A stretch of 64,000 nt of DNA from Ceriagrion tenellum (GCA_963169105.1 OY720641.1:73545496-73609495), one strand, 5' to 3'; shown: positions 46,959 to 57,953, numbered from the stretch's first letter. The notes: generated by a model not told the origin, from the letters alone. Numbers and translations are program-made.

Positions 46959-48377
46959 TTATCCATAAGGTTTAAATGCCATATTTCTTGGTATCATTGA
47001 AATCTTGTAATGTTAATTATTGCCACAAAAGATAGACAACATCAGTTGACAAACTGCAAAACTCCTACAATAATTTCTCAGTTATTCAGTTACTTTTTTT
47101 TCTTTGGATTGTAAGAATTGAGTGAGAAAAATGATTTTTAATGATCTGGGAGAGATATATAATATGCCTAATAGCAGACCTGTGAGGCTTATAAGACCTA
47201 TCAATGGCTACCCAAAAGAGACTAGTCATTAAATATCTCCAGGTTTTGCGGAGTTTTTTTTGTGGATTTTAATTGTTCAACAATTATTTAAACCAGATAA
47301 TTGTCTTTCACTTTCACACTTTATCGCACTTTAATCACACAAATATCACACTTTAATAAAGTGTGGATATTACTATTGTTGTTATATTTTATCATGGATA
47401 TATCGCATTTCTACCAAGTTAAGCCTGAAACGATTTCATACAGTCAATTGTCCTTTTCTCTAAAAAAATCACCCATTCATGTACTCACTGTGGTACAATT
47501 CAGACTGCTATGATAATAATGTTAGTGTTAAATGTACATTAAATTTTATTGATTTTCAATCACTATAACTCGACCTATTTTCAGTGTTTGTACAAGAGAT
47601 TCCTCATAAAATGAAATAATTTGGATAAACCATGTATTACTGCAAAAAGAGAGCACTTGATATGTGAGTTATGTGCCCAGTCAGGCATAGTGGTTACTCT
47701 AGGCATAAGTAACAATTTCTCTCCTCTTTTCCACTCAATGTTTTCAAAAGTCTCCAATGACTTTCTCTATTTCACAGGTATTTATTATTGGCAATTTATT
47801 TTAGGAAAAGAGCAGATATTGATCCGAAGTTGGTTCTTGAAAGGTTTAATTTGTAAAATTCAGATTTGAATTAAAAGTACATGCTTTGAAGTGGAGGATA
47901 TAGGATAGGTCTTGGTTAATAGCTTTGAGATGGTGGATGGAATGGAGTGTAGCCTCTATCTCATACACAGTGGTGTTTAAAGCACAATTTTGTGTTTCAT
48001 TAACATTAATTTTTCCTAATTCTCTCAATAAGAAGTACTAAAAGTTTGATTGTTTCATGCTCATGATATGGAAATTCATTTTTTAAGTGAATGAAAAATA
48101 AAGGATGCATCTTTCCACTGACATTTAGTTAGCAAAAGTGTATAGCACAGCTAGTTTCCGTGCATAGGCATCATCTCTGGGCACAAAATAGGTATCTTTT
48201 TCCTGAAAACGATGAATTGAAACTATTTGTGTTTCGTACCTACAATAATTAAATATCAGTGGAGATATACAACCTTTTTTCTCTCTCTTTGAAGAATGGG
48301 CAGTTGTGTTGGCCCAGAAGTGAGTTTTAAAATGCTGAAGATGTGCAAAAGCTTACTGAATCTCTACTTAAACTTAC

Positions 48378-48489
48378 ATGACTATCAGGTTGGCCTTGCT
48401 GGAGTTCTCCATGAGTAATTCTCGAAGACGGAGTTGCCTGTTAGTTTTTGATTGCAGTGCAGTTCGTTCTGAATCAGTCACCATACATT
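48378..48489 (-). CDS. NKCC: Na-K-Cl cotransporter, exon h-1
   Basis: Minus strand, acceptor CCTTTTCAG and donor GTCAT|GTAAGT. Two bases, 36 codons, two bases. Reads VTDSERTALQSKTNRQLRLR, then LLMENSSKANLIV. This is the SLC12 block with R-x-[IL]-R-L-x-E-LL-x-ENS-x-A-xLIV just before the SLP motif, cytosolic C-terminal domain. Split Met codon AT|G joins it to 45290. Confidence 0.95.
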
Positions 48490-48667
48490 CTGAAAAGGAA
48501 TGCACTAAATATTGAGATTAAACTGTCAAAATTGTTTTTTATAGAAGTTCTTAATATAACTTTTAATCGGTTACTCCATGGGCTTAAATTCATGCCTAAG
48601 ACCATTACTATGTATGTTACTTATTAATTTCTGAAATTTCATAAATGGTAGTTAAAGGCATTCTTAC
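48490..48667 (-). other. NKCC intron, 178 bp, phase 1
   Basis: GTAAGA donor at 48667 and CCTTTTCAG acceptor ending 48490 on the minus strand; AAA (Lys) is split A|AA across it. No inserted elements. Confidence 0.9.
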
Positions 48668-48816
48668 TTGAGCTTGCATTGCTGTCTCCTTCATTGAACC
48701 CATGGAGAAGGCTCTCAAAGAATTGGACGGTTTCCTTCTTTGGGGTTTCACCCACAGTGTACACCATCTTGAGGCTGGAGTAATCAATTCGGAACTTGGA
48801 GAGCAGAATTGCCATG
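48668..48816 (-). CDS. NKCC: Na-K-Cl cotransporter, exon with LLSKFRID motif
   Basis: Minus strand, acceptor CCTTTACAG, donor AGCTCAA|GTAAGA; phases 1 in, 1 out. Reads MAILLSKFRIDYSSLKMVY, then TPKKETVQFFESLLHGF. [AT]-LLSKFRID-[FY] is a strongly conserved SLC12A1/2/3 sequence in the cytosolic C-terminal domain, and the K-P-K/TPKK then F-E-x-LL follow at the expected distance. It is shorter after this point than vertebrate NKCCs, ending GDSNASS. Confidence 0.95.
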
Positions 48817-49039
48817 CTGTAAAGGATAGGAGTAAAATAGATATGTAGAGGGAGAAATGTGAAAAGGTGTCTATTCATTCAAAAGGAAAGTAAATCAATG
48901 AAGAGAAGTGCAGAGTTAAAATCAGGGACCACAGTGCCTGAAACTATGCTTTAATCAGTAGAGAATTAACATGAAAGGCAAAGAGAGCAAGTAGGCATCA
49001 GAACTTTCCCATATTGCTTTTTCATTTTATTTTATTTCA

Positions 49040-49330
49040 GTATTCTACTGCTAAAGGTAGGTTTTGTTGAATGTCAGAGAATCTCCTCCCAATTTTCTAC
49101 ACTTTCAGGGGCCTATCTCCCTCTAGTACGCATATCCTTTTTTGCCTCAGCATATGATCTACCCTTCTTCATCCCATCCATGAAACCTATTCTCTTTCTT
49201 CCCCTTCCCTGCTTCCCCAACGTCCTTACCTCTATCACATTCTTGGGCAACCAATCGCCCTTTATTAAATCCTTCAGCCATCTACCCTGCCTATCCCAGA
49301 TTTCATTCAGAAGCTTTGCTCTTTGATATA
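49040..49330 (-). pseudogene. LINE ORF2 C-terminal fragment
   Basis: Minus strand reads LLNEIWDRQGRWLKDLI, then KGDWLPKNVIE, KQGRGRKRIGFMD and GRSYAEAKK. The K-GRGR-R-xGF-D-...-SY-x-MK order is the usual tail of insect non-LTR ORF2 proteins. A stop follows near 49110. Confidence 0.65.
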
Positions 49331-49924
49331 AAACTTAAAAATTAAGTGTCAGGAATGATATTGTCGTCAAAGACACCTTTGTTTGCCTTACCATGAGTGC
49401 TGAACATAGTGTACAATTGTACATGTTCCCAGCCAGCACTATGTCTCAAATTTCCCCAAAATATTATGAGAATAGATGGATATTGAGGAGAAATCATTTA
49501 CTGCAAGGGAAGAAATATGTATCAGCATATTTATGGGTAAAGCTGGGCACAGTGTGGAATGTAACATGGTCAGGTTGCCGAAATATGAGGGAAATCATAT
49601 CCTTTAACATGGAATCAGCACAACGTAGAGGCATGTTACATAAATAATAAATCCAAAGAAGTACTATCACGTTGCACTTCAAACTCCATGGTAAGACTTA
49701 CAGAAGCTCAGTTATGCACTCTTTATCAGTTTCTGTTCAGAGAAAGAAGTAATTGGCCGTTTTTTAACCAGAAAATACTGTCAATCTTAATTTATCACTA
49801 AACATAATTAATTATTGGAACTATATTAGTAATAATAATAATTTCTAACAGCAGAAGCCAATTACTAGATACATGTATAATATATTGACGAATACACACA
49901 ACCATGCCTAGAGAGGAGTAAATA

Positions 49925-50002
49925 TCCTAACCAGGCGGGTCTCTAACCCGCGACCTTCGGTTTGGCTGGCGAGGACTTGACCCCGCCGCCACCGAGGCTG
50001 GA
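49925..50002 (-). mobile_element. tRNA-like SINE fragment, minus strand
   Basis: On the minus strand CCTCGGTGGCGGCGGGGTCAAGTCCTCGCCAGCC... followed by GGTCGCGGGTTAGAGACCCGCC, whose GGTTAGAGACC (49948-49938) is a B-box-like sequence. Much GC-richer than its surroundings. Not seen elsewhere in the window, so SINE status is tentative. Confidence 0.4.
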
Positions 50003-50924
50003 AATATCTATTCAATGGATCCTTCTGCCCTTCAAAGTGAATAAGTCAGAATTTTTCCCCAAAATTCCCCTTCCGGATTCTTGAGTGATGTGGTTTCTCC
50101 ATTCTTGCTCTCTCATATTTGTAAGGGATATCTACTGCACTGGCTGGGGTTTTATTTATTCTTGCTATCCTACTTATACTAATGTAATTTGCAGATATAA
50201 CATAACTATAATAATTTAAGGCAGCAACTCAATTTATCTGAGATTTCATTTTGTTTTCCATTTTATTTTCAGAATGTTCTATATCTTTATAATAAAATGC
50301 TAATATTTCCAGTGCATAAACACTATCTTAGTTCATTTTTAAATAAAGAATTATTCAGGGCTCATCCATCTGTCCCAAAATTTGGACTGGGTCACGAAAT
50401 GTAAAAATATATGAATATATGGCATACACCTGGGTTTCCCAACCAAGGGCACTCACAAGCCATTGGGGTATAAAATTACATTCTAGGGCCAAGTGTGATA
50501 ATATTTATGTTATTTTGCATATATTAAGGGTACTTATTTTGTAGAGCTAATGCAGCTTTTAATTTGTTGTAATGCTATTTCGTTTTCATAAGTTGAATTT
50601 TAATTTTATATTTATCACAAAGTGATTAACAAATTTGTTTTGGTCACCATCACTTTGATTCTTTAGTATTCTTTTACTTTAACAGGTGTGAGAAATAATA
50701 AAAATTTTTAGGGGTGTTGGGCATGAAATTTTTTGGGAACCACTGGCATATGCCATGTAAAGTCAGGCTTTTGTGCCTCCAGTAGTGATAGAAATAAGCT
50801 GAAATAAAAGTTGGGCTAGAGCATTTGCTATTAATGATGAGGCTTTATTTGAATATGATATCACTCAATGGTATCAGCCATTAGTATGGTTTCTATCCTG
50901 AGGACCTATTTTTGGATGAGGCTG

Positions 50925-51075
50925 TGGTAGAAATTTTTCGAATCCCTACCCCAACAGTGTGTTATGTGGAGAGCACTTCAGTGTCTGTTCTCAGCCTGTT
51001 GGATGGGATATTAAACTTAACATCCCTTTATGCTATTTGTTAAGAGCAGGTTAATGCCAACATGGCATCCTTCGT
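50925..51075 (+). mobile_element. SINE body, family A
   Basis: TTTCGAATCCCTACCC (B-box remnant) then GTGGAGAGCACTTCAGTGTC, GGATGGGATATTAAACTTAA, TTGTTAAGAGCAGGTTAATGCC, GGCATCC: same order as the minus-strand copy at 60545-60260 (TCAAATCCCTGC, GGAGGGCACTTCAAGT, GATGAGATGTTAAACTG, CGTTAAGAGCAGGCTAATGCC). Confidence 0.7.
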
Positions 51076-51231
51076 ATTTATTCCTACATTTCATGCTAGC
51101 ATGAACATCTTGAGTTGCTGGCCAGCTTACTCATTAAATTTTCAATTTCACACAGCAAATTTCAGCTAATTTATATACACTTTTATTTTTTAGGCTACGA
51201 AAAGAAAAATAAATTGTCCAGCCATACTCAC

Positions 51232-51346
51232 TTTCTTTCCTCTAATTCCAGCTCCAATCTACTGTTAGCAAGGGCAAATATCCTTAAGTTGCAGTCATGC
51301 CAGTTGTGCCTTGTTGCGATGATGTATGGAAGCAGCAGTGTTAGAC
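51232..51346 (-). CDS. NKCC: Na-K-Cl cotransporter, exon with GGLTLLLPYII
   Basis: Minus strand, acceptor CCTTTACAG, donor GAAAGAAA|GTGAGT; two bases complete Gly with the previous exon, then 37 codons. Reads LTLLLPYIIATRHNWHDCN, then RIFALANSRLELELEERK. DDGGLTLL-[LI]-PY-[IL]-L/I followed by W-x-C-x-[LI]-R-[IV]-F is the most diagnostic stretch of the SLC12 cytosolic domain. A transposon remnant begins within about 65 bp upstream of its acceptor. Confidence 0.95.
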
Positions 51347-51409
51347 CTGTAAAGGAAAGCACCATGCTTGTGAGTAGGTATGCTTTGCATTCTACACGGT
51401 TGATACACA

Positions 51410-52330
51410 TTGCCAGTTTTGATTTTCCCTGACTTTTTCCTGACTTTCCAGTCGAAAACACAGATTTTTCCCTGACTTTTAAAAATCACCTCATTTCAAG
51501 AAAAGTAAAGAAATAATGAGCATTATGGTTTAAGACGGCTTCTTTTATTACCTTCGTTTAAAGGAAAAATGTGAAGTATAGGTACATCAGTTCTTGTATA
51601 TAAAATAGAGCATAAATAAAGCATCACATACAAATTTATCTTGATAGTAAAAGTACAGCTACTCTTGTGAATAAAAAAAAAACAAAATATAAAACAGAAA
51701 AAACAAGACAACACACAATGGTCTTGTGATCCACCCTTCAAAATGAAACAGCTCATTGAATCATACTCGGCAGGCGGGCAAGTTCTTCTTCAACGACCTG
51801 TGATTCAGACAGATTTTCTGCTAAAACCTTAATTCTCTTGTCTCTCAACTGTTTCATTTCATCTAAAATAGAACGTTTTCGGACCACTGACATGGTCTTT
51901 TCTTCCTTTTCCGTATGCACTAACTTCAATTCTTCATAGTACCTCTCTCTTGCTCTTCTAGCTTTGGTTACCATTGCCTTTGTTATCTTCAGATTTAGTA
52001 AACCACCCAGCGGCCATATCTCCATCATACACTTGCCTCTGGGCGATTAGAGAAGAGTCCAAGAGATTTTCAACGATTATTTCCTTGTTGATAAAGAAAT
52101 CTCTCTCTACATAAGCATTTCCATGGTTTAAAATTAGATCTTTTTGGAGGAACTTATACAGGTATGCAAACTTATATTCACCAGCTAAACAATTTTGCCA
52201 CAAGTGGTTGATTCAGGTTTCAGACCTCTTGAACTCTTTGAAGATATTTATCATGTCTTGTGAATCACGCATCTGCTTGAATTCCCTTTCAACAACATCA
52301 CATTATGAGTGAGAAATCCAGTTTATTTAA
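51410..52330 (-). pseudogene. Transposon-derived ORF remnant, possibly hAT-like, inside NKCC intron
   Basis: Minus strand: 52203-51958 reads NHGNAYVERDFFINKEI, then NLLDSSLIAQRQVYDG; after a +1/-1 shift near 52010-51960, LLNLKITKAMVTKARRARERY, EELKLV, and a Lys/Glu-rich coiled-coil-like tail ending LARLPSMIQ (51753). HGN-x-x-VER-x-F resembles the C-terminal dimerisation motif of hAT transposases, and this protein type is familiar as a high-copy arthropod hypothetical. Downstream, 51500-51410 has three copies of TCCCTGACTTTT-like sequence on the plus strand. Frameshifted, hence dead. Confidence 0.5.
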
Positions 52331-54027
52331 GAAAATATCTGAAGAGTATTGGACAACCTGCGTTTAGCTGTTTTTGGATGAGCTACAGTATATAGCTGGG
52401 TCACAGAATGTTATTCCTTGGCAAAGAAAATATTTTATAGGAGATTTTTAAAAAAATCTTTGTTATGACACGTTTTATAATACTTACACAATACTCTCTA
52501 AATTCCTGAATTTAGGCTGGTGACACTTTCACCCTCCTGAGTTCAGCTTTTACAGCATGTCCTAAGTTCACATATTTTGACAAAATTTAGTTACTGGTAG
52601 TATTAAGGTCAATCTTGTGAATAGTGAGACGATGGAAAGGAAATTTAAGAGGCTATGTGGAATATAACAGTGATTTAGGATGTTAGGATTTAGTTGATGA
52701 GTTTCCGTCTTATATTTTATAAAATACAATAGAATTTATATCATTCCTCTGGTAAATGTTTATGCGATACGAACCAATGCGGCTCTGGGCATGCCTTTGT
52801 TTTGTGAAAGAAAAAGTAATCAGTGACATATTAGCTCCGTTGTTAACTTGTATTGTGGTTAAGTTTACCAAAATCTTACAAATAGGGTGACATGAAAACA
52901 ATGTGACTAGTATGGAGTCAATGCTCGAGATCATACGTCATCCGAAACCTATGCTAATGGCAGATAACTGCCCGCACATCTCAGCAAACACAACCTTCAA
53001 CTTAAGAAATAAACCTTATCTATAGTGTATTAAAAAATAAATGTTAAATACAGTTTTAAAAGAAAACAACTCTTACTTTCTTTTTGGTTTTTGTTCATTA
53101 GAATGAATGATTATACATCTTAAACTTTATTATCATATCTTTCATCATTCTATTAATAACTGGAAGAATTATTAGAATAGGTAAAATTAACAAAATAGGG
53201 TCGGTCACACGCCAGCCTGCTAACCCGAAGACGGCTGGTTCTCTCTATGGTAGAAAGTGTTTCAAATCTTTGAACAGTGATATTTCATTGCATACTTAAG
53301 GGAGATCCCTACCTCACCAAAAAAAGCCGCTGCACACCATCTCTATCATCGGGCTTTTTTTCAACGTGTATCGCCACAGTGCAAATTCTTCTTTGGAAAA
53401 TTCATCCGCAGAAAGACTAAAAGAATCCTTCATCTACAAATGGAGACTCTTACATTATGCACATATCCTACAACCAGGCTACAATTTGGGTTATTCTGAG
53501 CCCTAGCACGCAGTTTCACGAGGTTCGTTCTTGCCAAAGCATTCGTTATCGGCAGCAATGCCTTCCCCTCCAACGCCTCCCTTCCCCTCCACTAGAATTT
53601 CCCTCCAGTGCCTCCCCTCGGGCGACTCGACATTTCGTGAAGCATACACGAAATGAGTGAATCAGTTTCACTGTTGTCCCTAGGGGAATTTTCGAATATG
53701 AGGTCGACGAAGCACTCTGGTGTTTTAGAAACAACTGCTGAGTCCAGAGCTTTGAGGATCTTTCAGATATGTTCTGTGAAGCAAGGAGAGGGTCGCGTGT
53801 TTCAAGCTTCCAATCCTGGGATTACTCTTTCTTACTTTTTTTAAAATTATCTTTCTCCATTAATATTCAGCATCTTTGGTCTTTTTGATGCTGTATCCCC
53901 ATCCCCATACCCAGTTATTAGGCACAAGGCTCACGCCTCAACACAATGAAGTATGGGATCTGTAGTGCAGATGAACAAGTCACATGCCAAATCGAATTCG
54001 AACGTGGTTAATATCAATATCTTTTTA

Positions 54028-54858
54028 TTAACCCTTTCGCGCCGAATGTCGGCCATAGCCGACGCAGTTTTTCATACGCAGAAGAATGAATGTTGGCTCT
54101 AGCCGACGGGGGTTTGCCTTCGCAAACGAACGAATGCTGGCTATGGCCGACGTAGGGGATGGGAAGTGACCGCCACCCAAGAAATAAACTCAGGTATGCT
54201 GTTACCTTACGAGACCCAGCTTAGAGACAGCCCAGACCCTTTCTCGGCAAGTGAGCTCGACCCTCCGCATCTAGTAGCCTTCCTTGCTGCATGAATCCAC
54301 GGTTAATTTATTGTATTTGCAATGGTTTTTCGTGGCAATTTTTTTTTCTATCTACAATATTTTTAACATTATGAAGTGAATTATTTTTTTTGTTGAGTCT
54401 TAGCAAATTTCAAACAAAATTCTAGCATTGATAGTAATGGAGTTCTTGTGTTGAACTCTCAATAATTTGAGCTCTAAACAGAACTAAAAAATTGTTAATA
54501 TTAACGCTATAATTTCGTTTAAAATTGTAAAATGCTCAAAATAACATTCGAAATTCATTTAAAGATATAAGTTTTTTAAGTACACAGTGAAGAATTATTA
54601 AAAAAAACCACCGCTAATGCAACAAACTTACAGTGGCCTACTGCTGAGAGAGGGGCTGCTAAGGGTTGGGGGGTTAAGCTGAGTGCCGGGGAGAAGGGCA
54701 CGGCGTCCCGCTGAGTGGGGTTCCAAAATGGTCAAAAGGCATACCTGAGCGATTCGTCGCCACGAGAAAACTGTGTAGAGAGGAGTACAGAAAATTCTCA
54801 TGCTACTCGTAGCAGGGAAAGTATTTTCCTTAGAGAGACTTCCGTGCGAAAGGGTTAA
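54028..54858. mobile_element. piggyBac-like MITE (831 bp) with three hairpin repeats
   Basis: TTAA at both edges (54028-54031, 54855-54858), followed by inverted ends CCCTTTCGCGCCGAA and, from the right, CCCTTTCGCACGGAA. Inside the left end are three imperfect tandem units of about 42 bp, each with a self-complementary core: GAATGTCGGCCATAGCCGACG, GAATGTTGGCTCTAGCCGACG, GAATGCTGGCTATGGCCGACG (54043-54151). Remaining interior is AT-rich without a transposase; open frames on the minus strand here are spurious. Confidence 0.75.
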
Positions 54859-55333
54859 GCTTACATCATTAAATATGGTATTAAATAAGTACATTTCCTG
54901 AAATCATTATCCAATTTTCTTAATAGCCTCCTTCCTTCCATGAAATACATGCAAAAGATGGTACCATATCAACAAAGGAATGGTAAGTGATGGGCCCCCT
55001 GCTATTCTTTGCTCAGGGTCCCTCAATTCCTAAGGACAACCCTGCCTTAACCAATCCTCCCCCAACCTAAATGGTGCTTGTGGTCCTGGATACCTTATTT
55101 TGCTAGCAATTGCAAGTTTTTTTCATAAACTGAAAAAATTTCTGTTGTGAATTTTAACTGTGTTCATGGAGTACATGGCAGGATAATTAAAAATATGTAT
55201 CTCTCATATTTTATGACTTGTACTTCAAATTGCCAAGGCTTCTTTTTCAAGATAGGATTTATGTTTTGGTGTGTCTAGTTCATCAAAAATTATTTCTGAA
55301 GGTAGAAAGAGATAGAATGACAAAATGCTTTAC

Positions 55334-55443
55334 CTCCATCGTCATACAGCCACCAAACATCCACTGTTCCGCTTTTCTGCTTTCTTTGGAACTGTGTCAT
55401 CTGATCCAAGATCTCTGGTGGTATACTTTGGTCCAGTGGTAGC
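55334..55443 (-). CDS. NKCC: Na-K-Cl cotransporter, exon with VDVWWLYDDGG
   Basis: Minus strand, acceptor AACTTAG, donor GATGGAG|GTAAAG. One base completes Met with the previous exon, then LPLDQSIPPEILDQMTQFQR, KQKSGTVDVWWLYDDG. F-Q-[RK]-KQ-x-[GS]-T-[IV]-DVWWL-[FY]-DDGG is an unmistakable SLC12 cation-chloride cotransporter block. The open frame on the plus strand over this exon is a shadow. Confidence 0.95.
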
Positions 55444-55906
55444 CTAAGTTAACCAAACCAAATTGAATTAGTAAATCTTATGTGATATTATCAATTTCAT
55501 TAATTAGTACACATATTTTTTCACATGGGGTGAATATTATTGGTTTTCAATCGCCAAGGACCCGTGTTTTCATTTTTATGGACATATGTACTAGTCCTGT
55601 GATATTTCTGTTTCTAGGCTTCAAGGGCTTCATAGGTGACATAAGATTGCTTCAATTAATGTCAGCAGCATCAGATGCTCTTCCATTTGCATATTGAGAC
55701 AAAATTTATCCATTAATCCAAATTGAAATATTTGATATAAGGCACGCACCATAGTTATCCTTCTTTACACCTAGATATGGAAATCTGCCTTGTATTCAGG
55801 ATTGCACTCTGTTTTTGGAATTTAAAATTCTTTAGTTTAATTAAAAAGCAGTGCACATCTAAAATTAATGAATATACTCTAGTGAATATATGAATATAAT
55901 CTAATT

Positions 55907-56006
55907 AGTGAAACTCCTCTTAACAACCACTCCTATCAAGCGACCACCCCTCTTAGTGATCATTTTTCAGGGGAACCATTGGTGGTCACTTGATTCAGGT
56001 TTCACT
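55907..56006. mobile_element. Short pogo-like MITE
   Basis: Left AGTGAAACTCCTCTTAACAACC; right, on the other strand, AGTGAAACCTGAATCAAGTGACCACC. Both arms carry an AAG-GACCACC-type block facing inward (AAGCGACCACC, AAGTGACCACC). The CAGTGAAACCT/AAGCGACC vocabulary is that of pogo/Tigger-type elements. About 100 bp, non-autonomous; TA lies outside the right end. Confidence 0.6.
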
Positions 56007-56162
56007 GTATGTGTACTTCAAATTAATATCCATGTAAATTTCCTCGGAGCAACTAAATTATGAGAAAATAAACTCCACCTATAGAGGTATTCACAAAACC
56101 ATCACTTTAAGAGTATTTCCATTTTTTCAAATCAGCCACCTATTCATTTGCATAATATGTAC

Positions 56163-56256
56163 ACTCAGAAACTGAACCCTTGTCGAACGACCACCCCTCT
56201 AAACGACCATTTATCCATGGTACTGTTGGTGGCCGCTTAATACAGGTTTCTCTATA
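56163..56256. mobile_element. Second short pogo-like MITE
   Basis: Left CAGAAACTGAACCCTTGTCGAACGACCACC; right, reversed, AGAGAAACCTGTATTAAGCGGCCACC. Same architecture as the 55907 copy 160 bp away, sharing the inward GACCACC/GGCCACC blocks. Confidence 0.6.
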
Positions 56257-56697
56257 TTTTAAAAACAAATATATAATATGCAACAAATTCATTGTACAAT
56301 TCAGGGCTGGAATAACTAATTTTCTAATAGACACAAGGCAAAATTGCCCTGAGACACACAATTCATAGTTGCCTGGCGCCCCACAAGCCATTGGTTTAGC
56401 TCTGTTCTCCATTCACCAAGATGTTCATTGAGAGATGGATGTTATGAGGATGTTCATTCTCAGTAATCGAGATGAATTTTGTTGCTAATACCCATTGGAT
56501 TTAAATGTTTCATTTTACACATGGGGCATCTTTCCCTTGAGGTTTATGTCGGCTTAAAAGTGTCTCTCTCAACTTGTATGGAAGAGCTTGAAATGTAGCA
56601 GTAATGAATTGTAGTTGAAGTTATGGAGCTAAAAATGTGCTGCTGTCACAGTTTTTTGGCGATGTGTTATATCTACTCCAAGATCATCTTAACTCAC

Positions 56698-56812
56698 ATT
56701 TTCTTTGCCATTGCTTTGTTCTTAGATTTTATAATGTCATGAGGGTTTCCAGCATCCATGGTTTTCTTGTCTTTGCTTCGATCGTCATTGCCTGGAGATG
56801 TCCCCAATGAAC
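56698..56812 (-). CDS. NKCC: Na-K-Cl cotransporter, hydrophilic linker exon
   Basis: Minus strand, acceptor TTTGCACAG and donor AAGAAAAT|GTGAGT. Two bases, 37 codons, two bases. Reads SLGTSPGNDDRSKDKKTMDA, then NPHDIIKSKNKAMAKK. Low-conservation, charged linker between the LDYS-region exon and the DVWWL exon; NKCC-type proteins have a variable linker of this kind there. Both junction phases fit its neighbours (G|GT Gly before, AT|G Met after), which is the main support. Confidence 0.85.
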
Positions 56813-57300
56813 CTGTGCAAAAAGAATATATTTTTAATGTCAATTCCGATGAACAAAAGGTTTGCTAATGAATATGGTTTCCAATTAATATATTTAGAGA
56901 TAGCCATTAATCTGAATCGGAACATTTTAAGCCAGCTGACTCGGATTGCCTGGTTTATCAATACAAACTCGATTGAAATATCGATTTGAATTGGTTCATA
57001 TTGAGTTTAAATCTCAGACTGGCAGAGAAAGTGGATCAAGGTAACCTCACCTGCTTCTAATATCAATCCCACTAGCCTGTGGTTGTTGCTATTACCATTG
57101 TTGCATTTGCTATTACCACTAGTTGCATTTACCATTCCAAGCTGGGCTGACTAAATTGATCTGAATTTGATTGGTAAATGTAGTGGTAGTGGGCTATTGA
57201 TTAGGGAAATTCAATTGTATTCATTCACAAGTATTTACAGGTGCTGGCTAACTTTAGGGCAGGGGATTTTTTATATCCTGTTGAAATGTGTCTCTAATGT

Positions 57301-57581
57301 TTAACCCTTTTAGTGCGGCGGGCCGATATATTGGCTCATAGGCCAAATATTGTTTAACTTTTGCACACAAATATAATTACAATTATTTTTTGTTCGAAGT
57401 ATATTATAGCATTTTTTTATTATTACCTAATTCAATGCATATGCAATAAGAAAAACTGCATATGGATATTTTAAACAATAACTTTATAATATTTATTTTC
57501 CTAGAGTGATACATTTCATTCTAGTTACCCTCCGTATTTCTCGCTAGAACCGCTGGCAGGGGTCAGCACTAAGAGGGTTAA
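57301..57581. mobile_element. piggyBac-like MITE (281 bp)
   Basis: TTAA at 57301-57304 and 57578-57581, with inverted ends CCCTTTTAGTGCGGC and, reversed, CCCTCTTAGTGCTGAC. Internally the left end has GGCCGATATATTGGCTCATAGGCC, self-complementary like the subterminal hairpins of the 54028 and 3153 elements. No coding capacity. Confidence 0.72.
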
Positions 57582-57853
57582 GAATAATGATGCTTTAAAA
57601 GGAATACCAGCCAATGTCAGTGATGCTGACAATGGCCAGGTAGAATGGTGATGTCATGTCACTTGACTGCAGGGGTTGTGGCAAGTATAGATAAAACAAT
57701 TCCCTTGTATATTTATTAATGAAGAGTGAGCTTATTTGAGCATTTAATTTGTGATAGTTTGACTAAATTGATATGAATACTAATGCAAAAATCTTGCACT
57801 TTGTTTAGATTTTGTACCCTGTGATGTCCTCGAACAACAAATTGGAGCATCAC

Positions 57854-57953
57854 CTCTTCAAATTGGAACTGAATCCTATTTTGCTCAACTTCAGTGACTG
57901 ATTGGGAATCAGCATTTCCGTCATGGTAAGCCATTGCCCCTTTAACAGATGCA
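57854..57953 (-). other. Candidate alternative NKCC exon (phase-compatible)
   Basis: Minus strand, 100 bp between a good acceptor TTTTATTACAG and a donor-like AAGAG|GTGATG. In the phase required after 58464 it is open (HLLKGQWLTMTEM, LIPNQSLKLSKIGF) and leaves two bases, exactly the phases of the 56698-56812 exon, so it could replace but not accompany it. A different frame is also open and looks at least as protein-like (KGAMAYHDGNADSQSV), which argues against it being real in this frame. Confidence 0.25.

Larger units (their letters stand above)
45291..48377 (-). other. NKCC intron, 3.1 kb, phase 2, with a Penelope-like element
   Basis: GTAAGT donor at 48377 and TCTTAAG acceptor ending 45291. 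Carries the PLE remnant in the same orientation as the gene and a SINE fragment at about 46885-46955. Confidence 0.85.
48817..51231 (-). other. NKCC intron, 2.4 kb, phase 2
   Basis: GTGAGT donor at 51231, CCTTTACAG acceptor ending 48817. Contains a LINE tail at 49040-49330, a reverse SINE near 49930 and a SINE body at 50925-51075. Asn codon AA|C is split. Confidence 0.85.
51347..55333 (-). other. NKCC intron, 4.0 kb, phase 1
   Basis: GTAAAG donor at 55333 and CCTTTACAG acceptor ending 51347, minus strand; GGT (Gly) split G|GT. It contains the hAT-like remnant (51410-52330) and the piggyBac-like MITE (54028-54858). 52330-54027 otherwise shows only AT-rich sequence, with a CCTCC/TCCCCTCC-rich low-complexity stretch near 53555-53625. 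Confidence 0.85.
55444..56697 (-). other. NKCC intron, 1.25 kb, phase 2
   Basis: GTGAGT donor at 56697, AACTTAG acceptor ending 55444, minus strand; ATG split AT|G. Contains two short pogo-like MITEs. Confidence 0.85.

Noticed and set aside
54628..54894. Minus-strand frame of 88 codons
   Set aside because: It spans the right end of the piggyBac-like MITE and has no transposase features.
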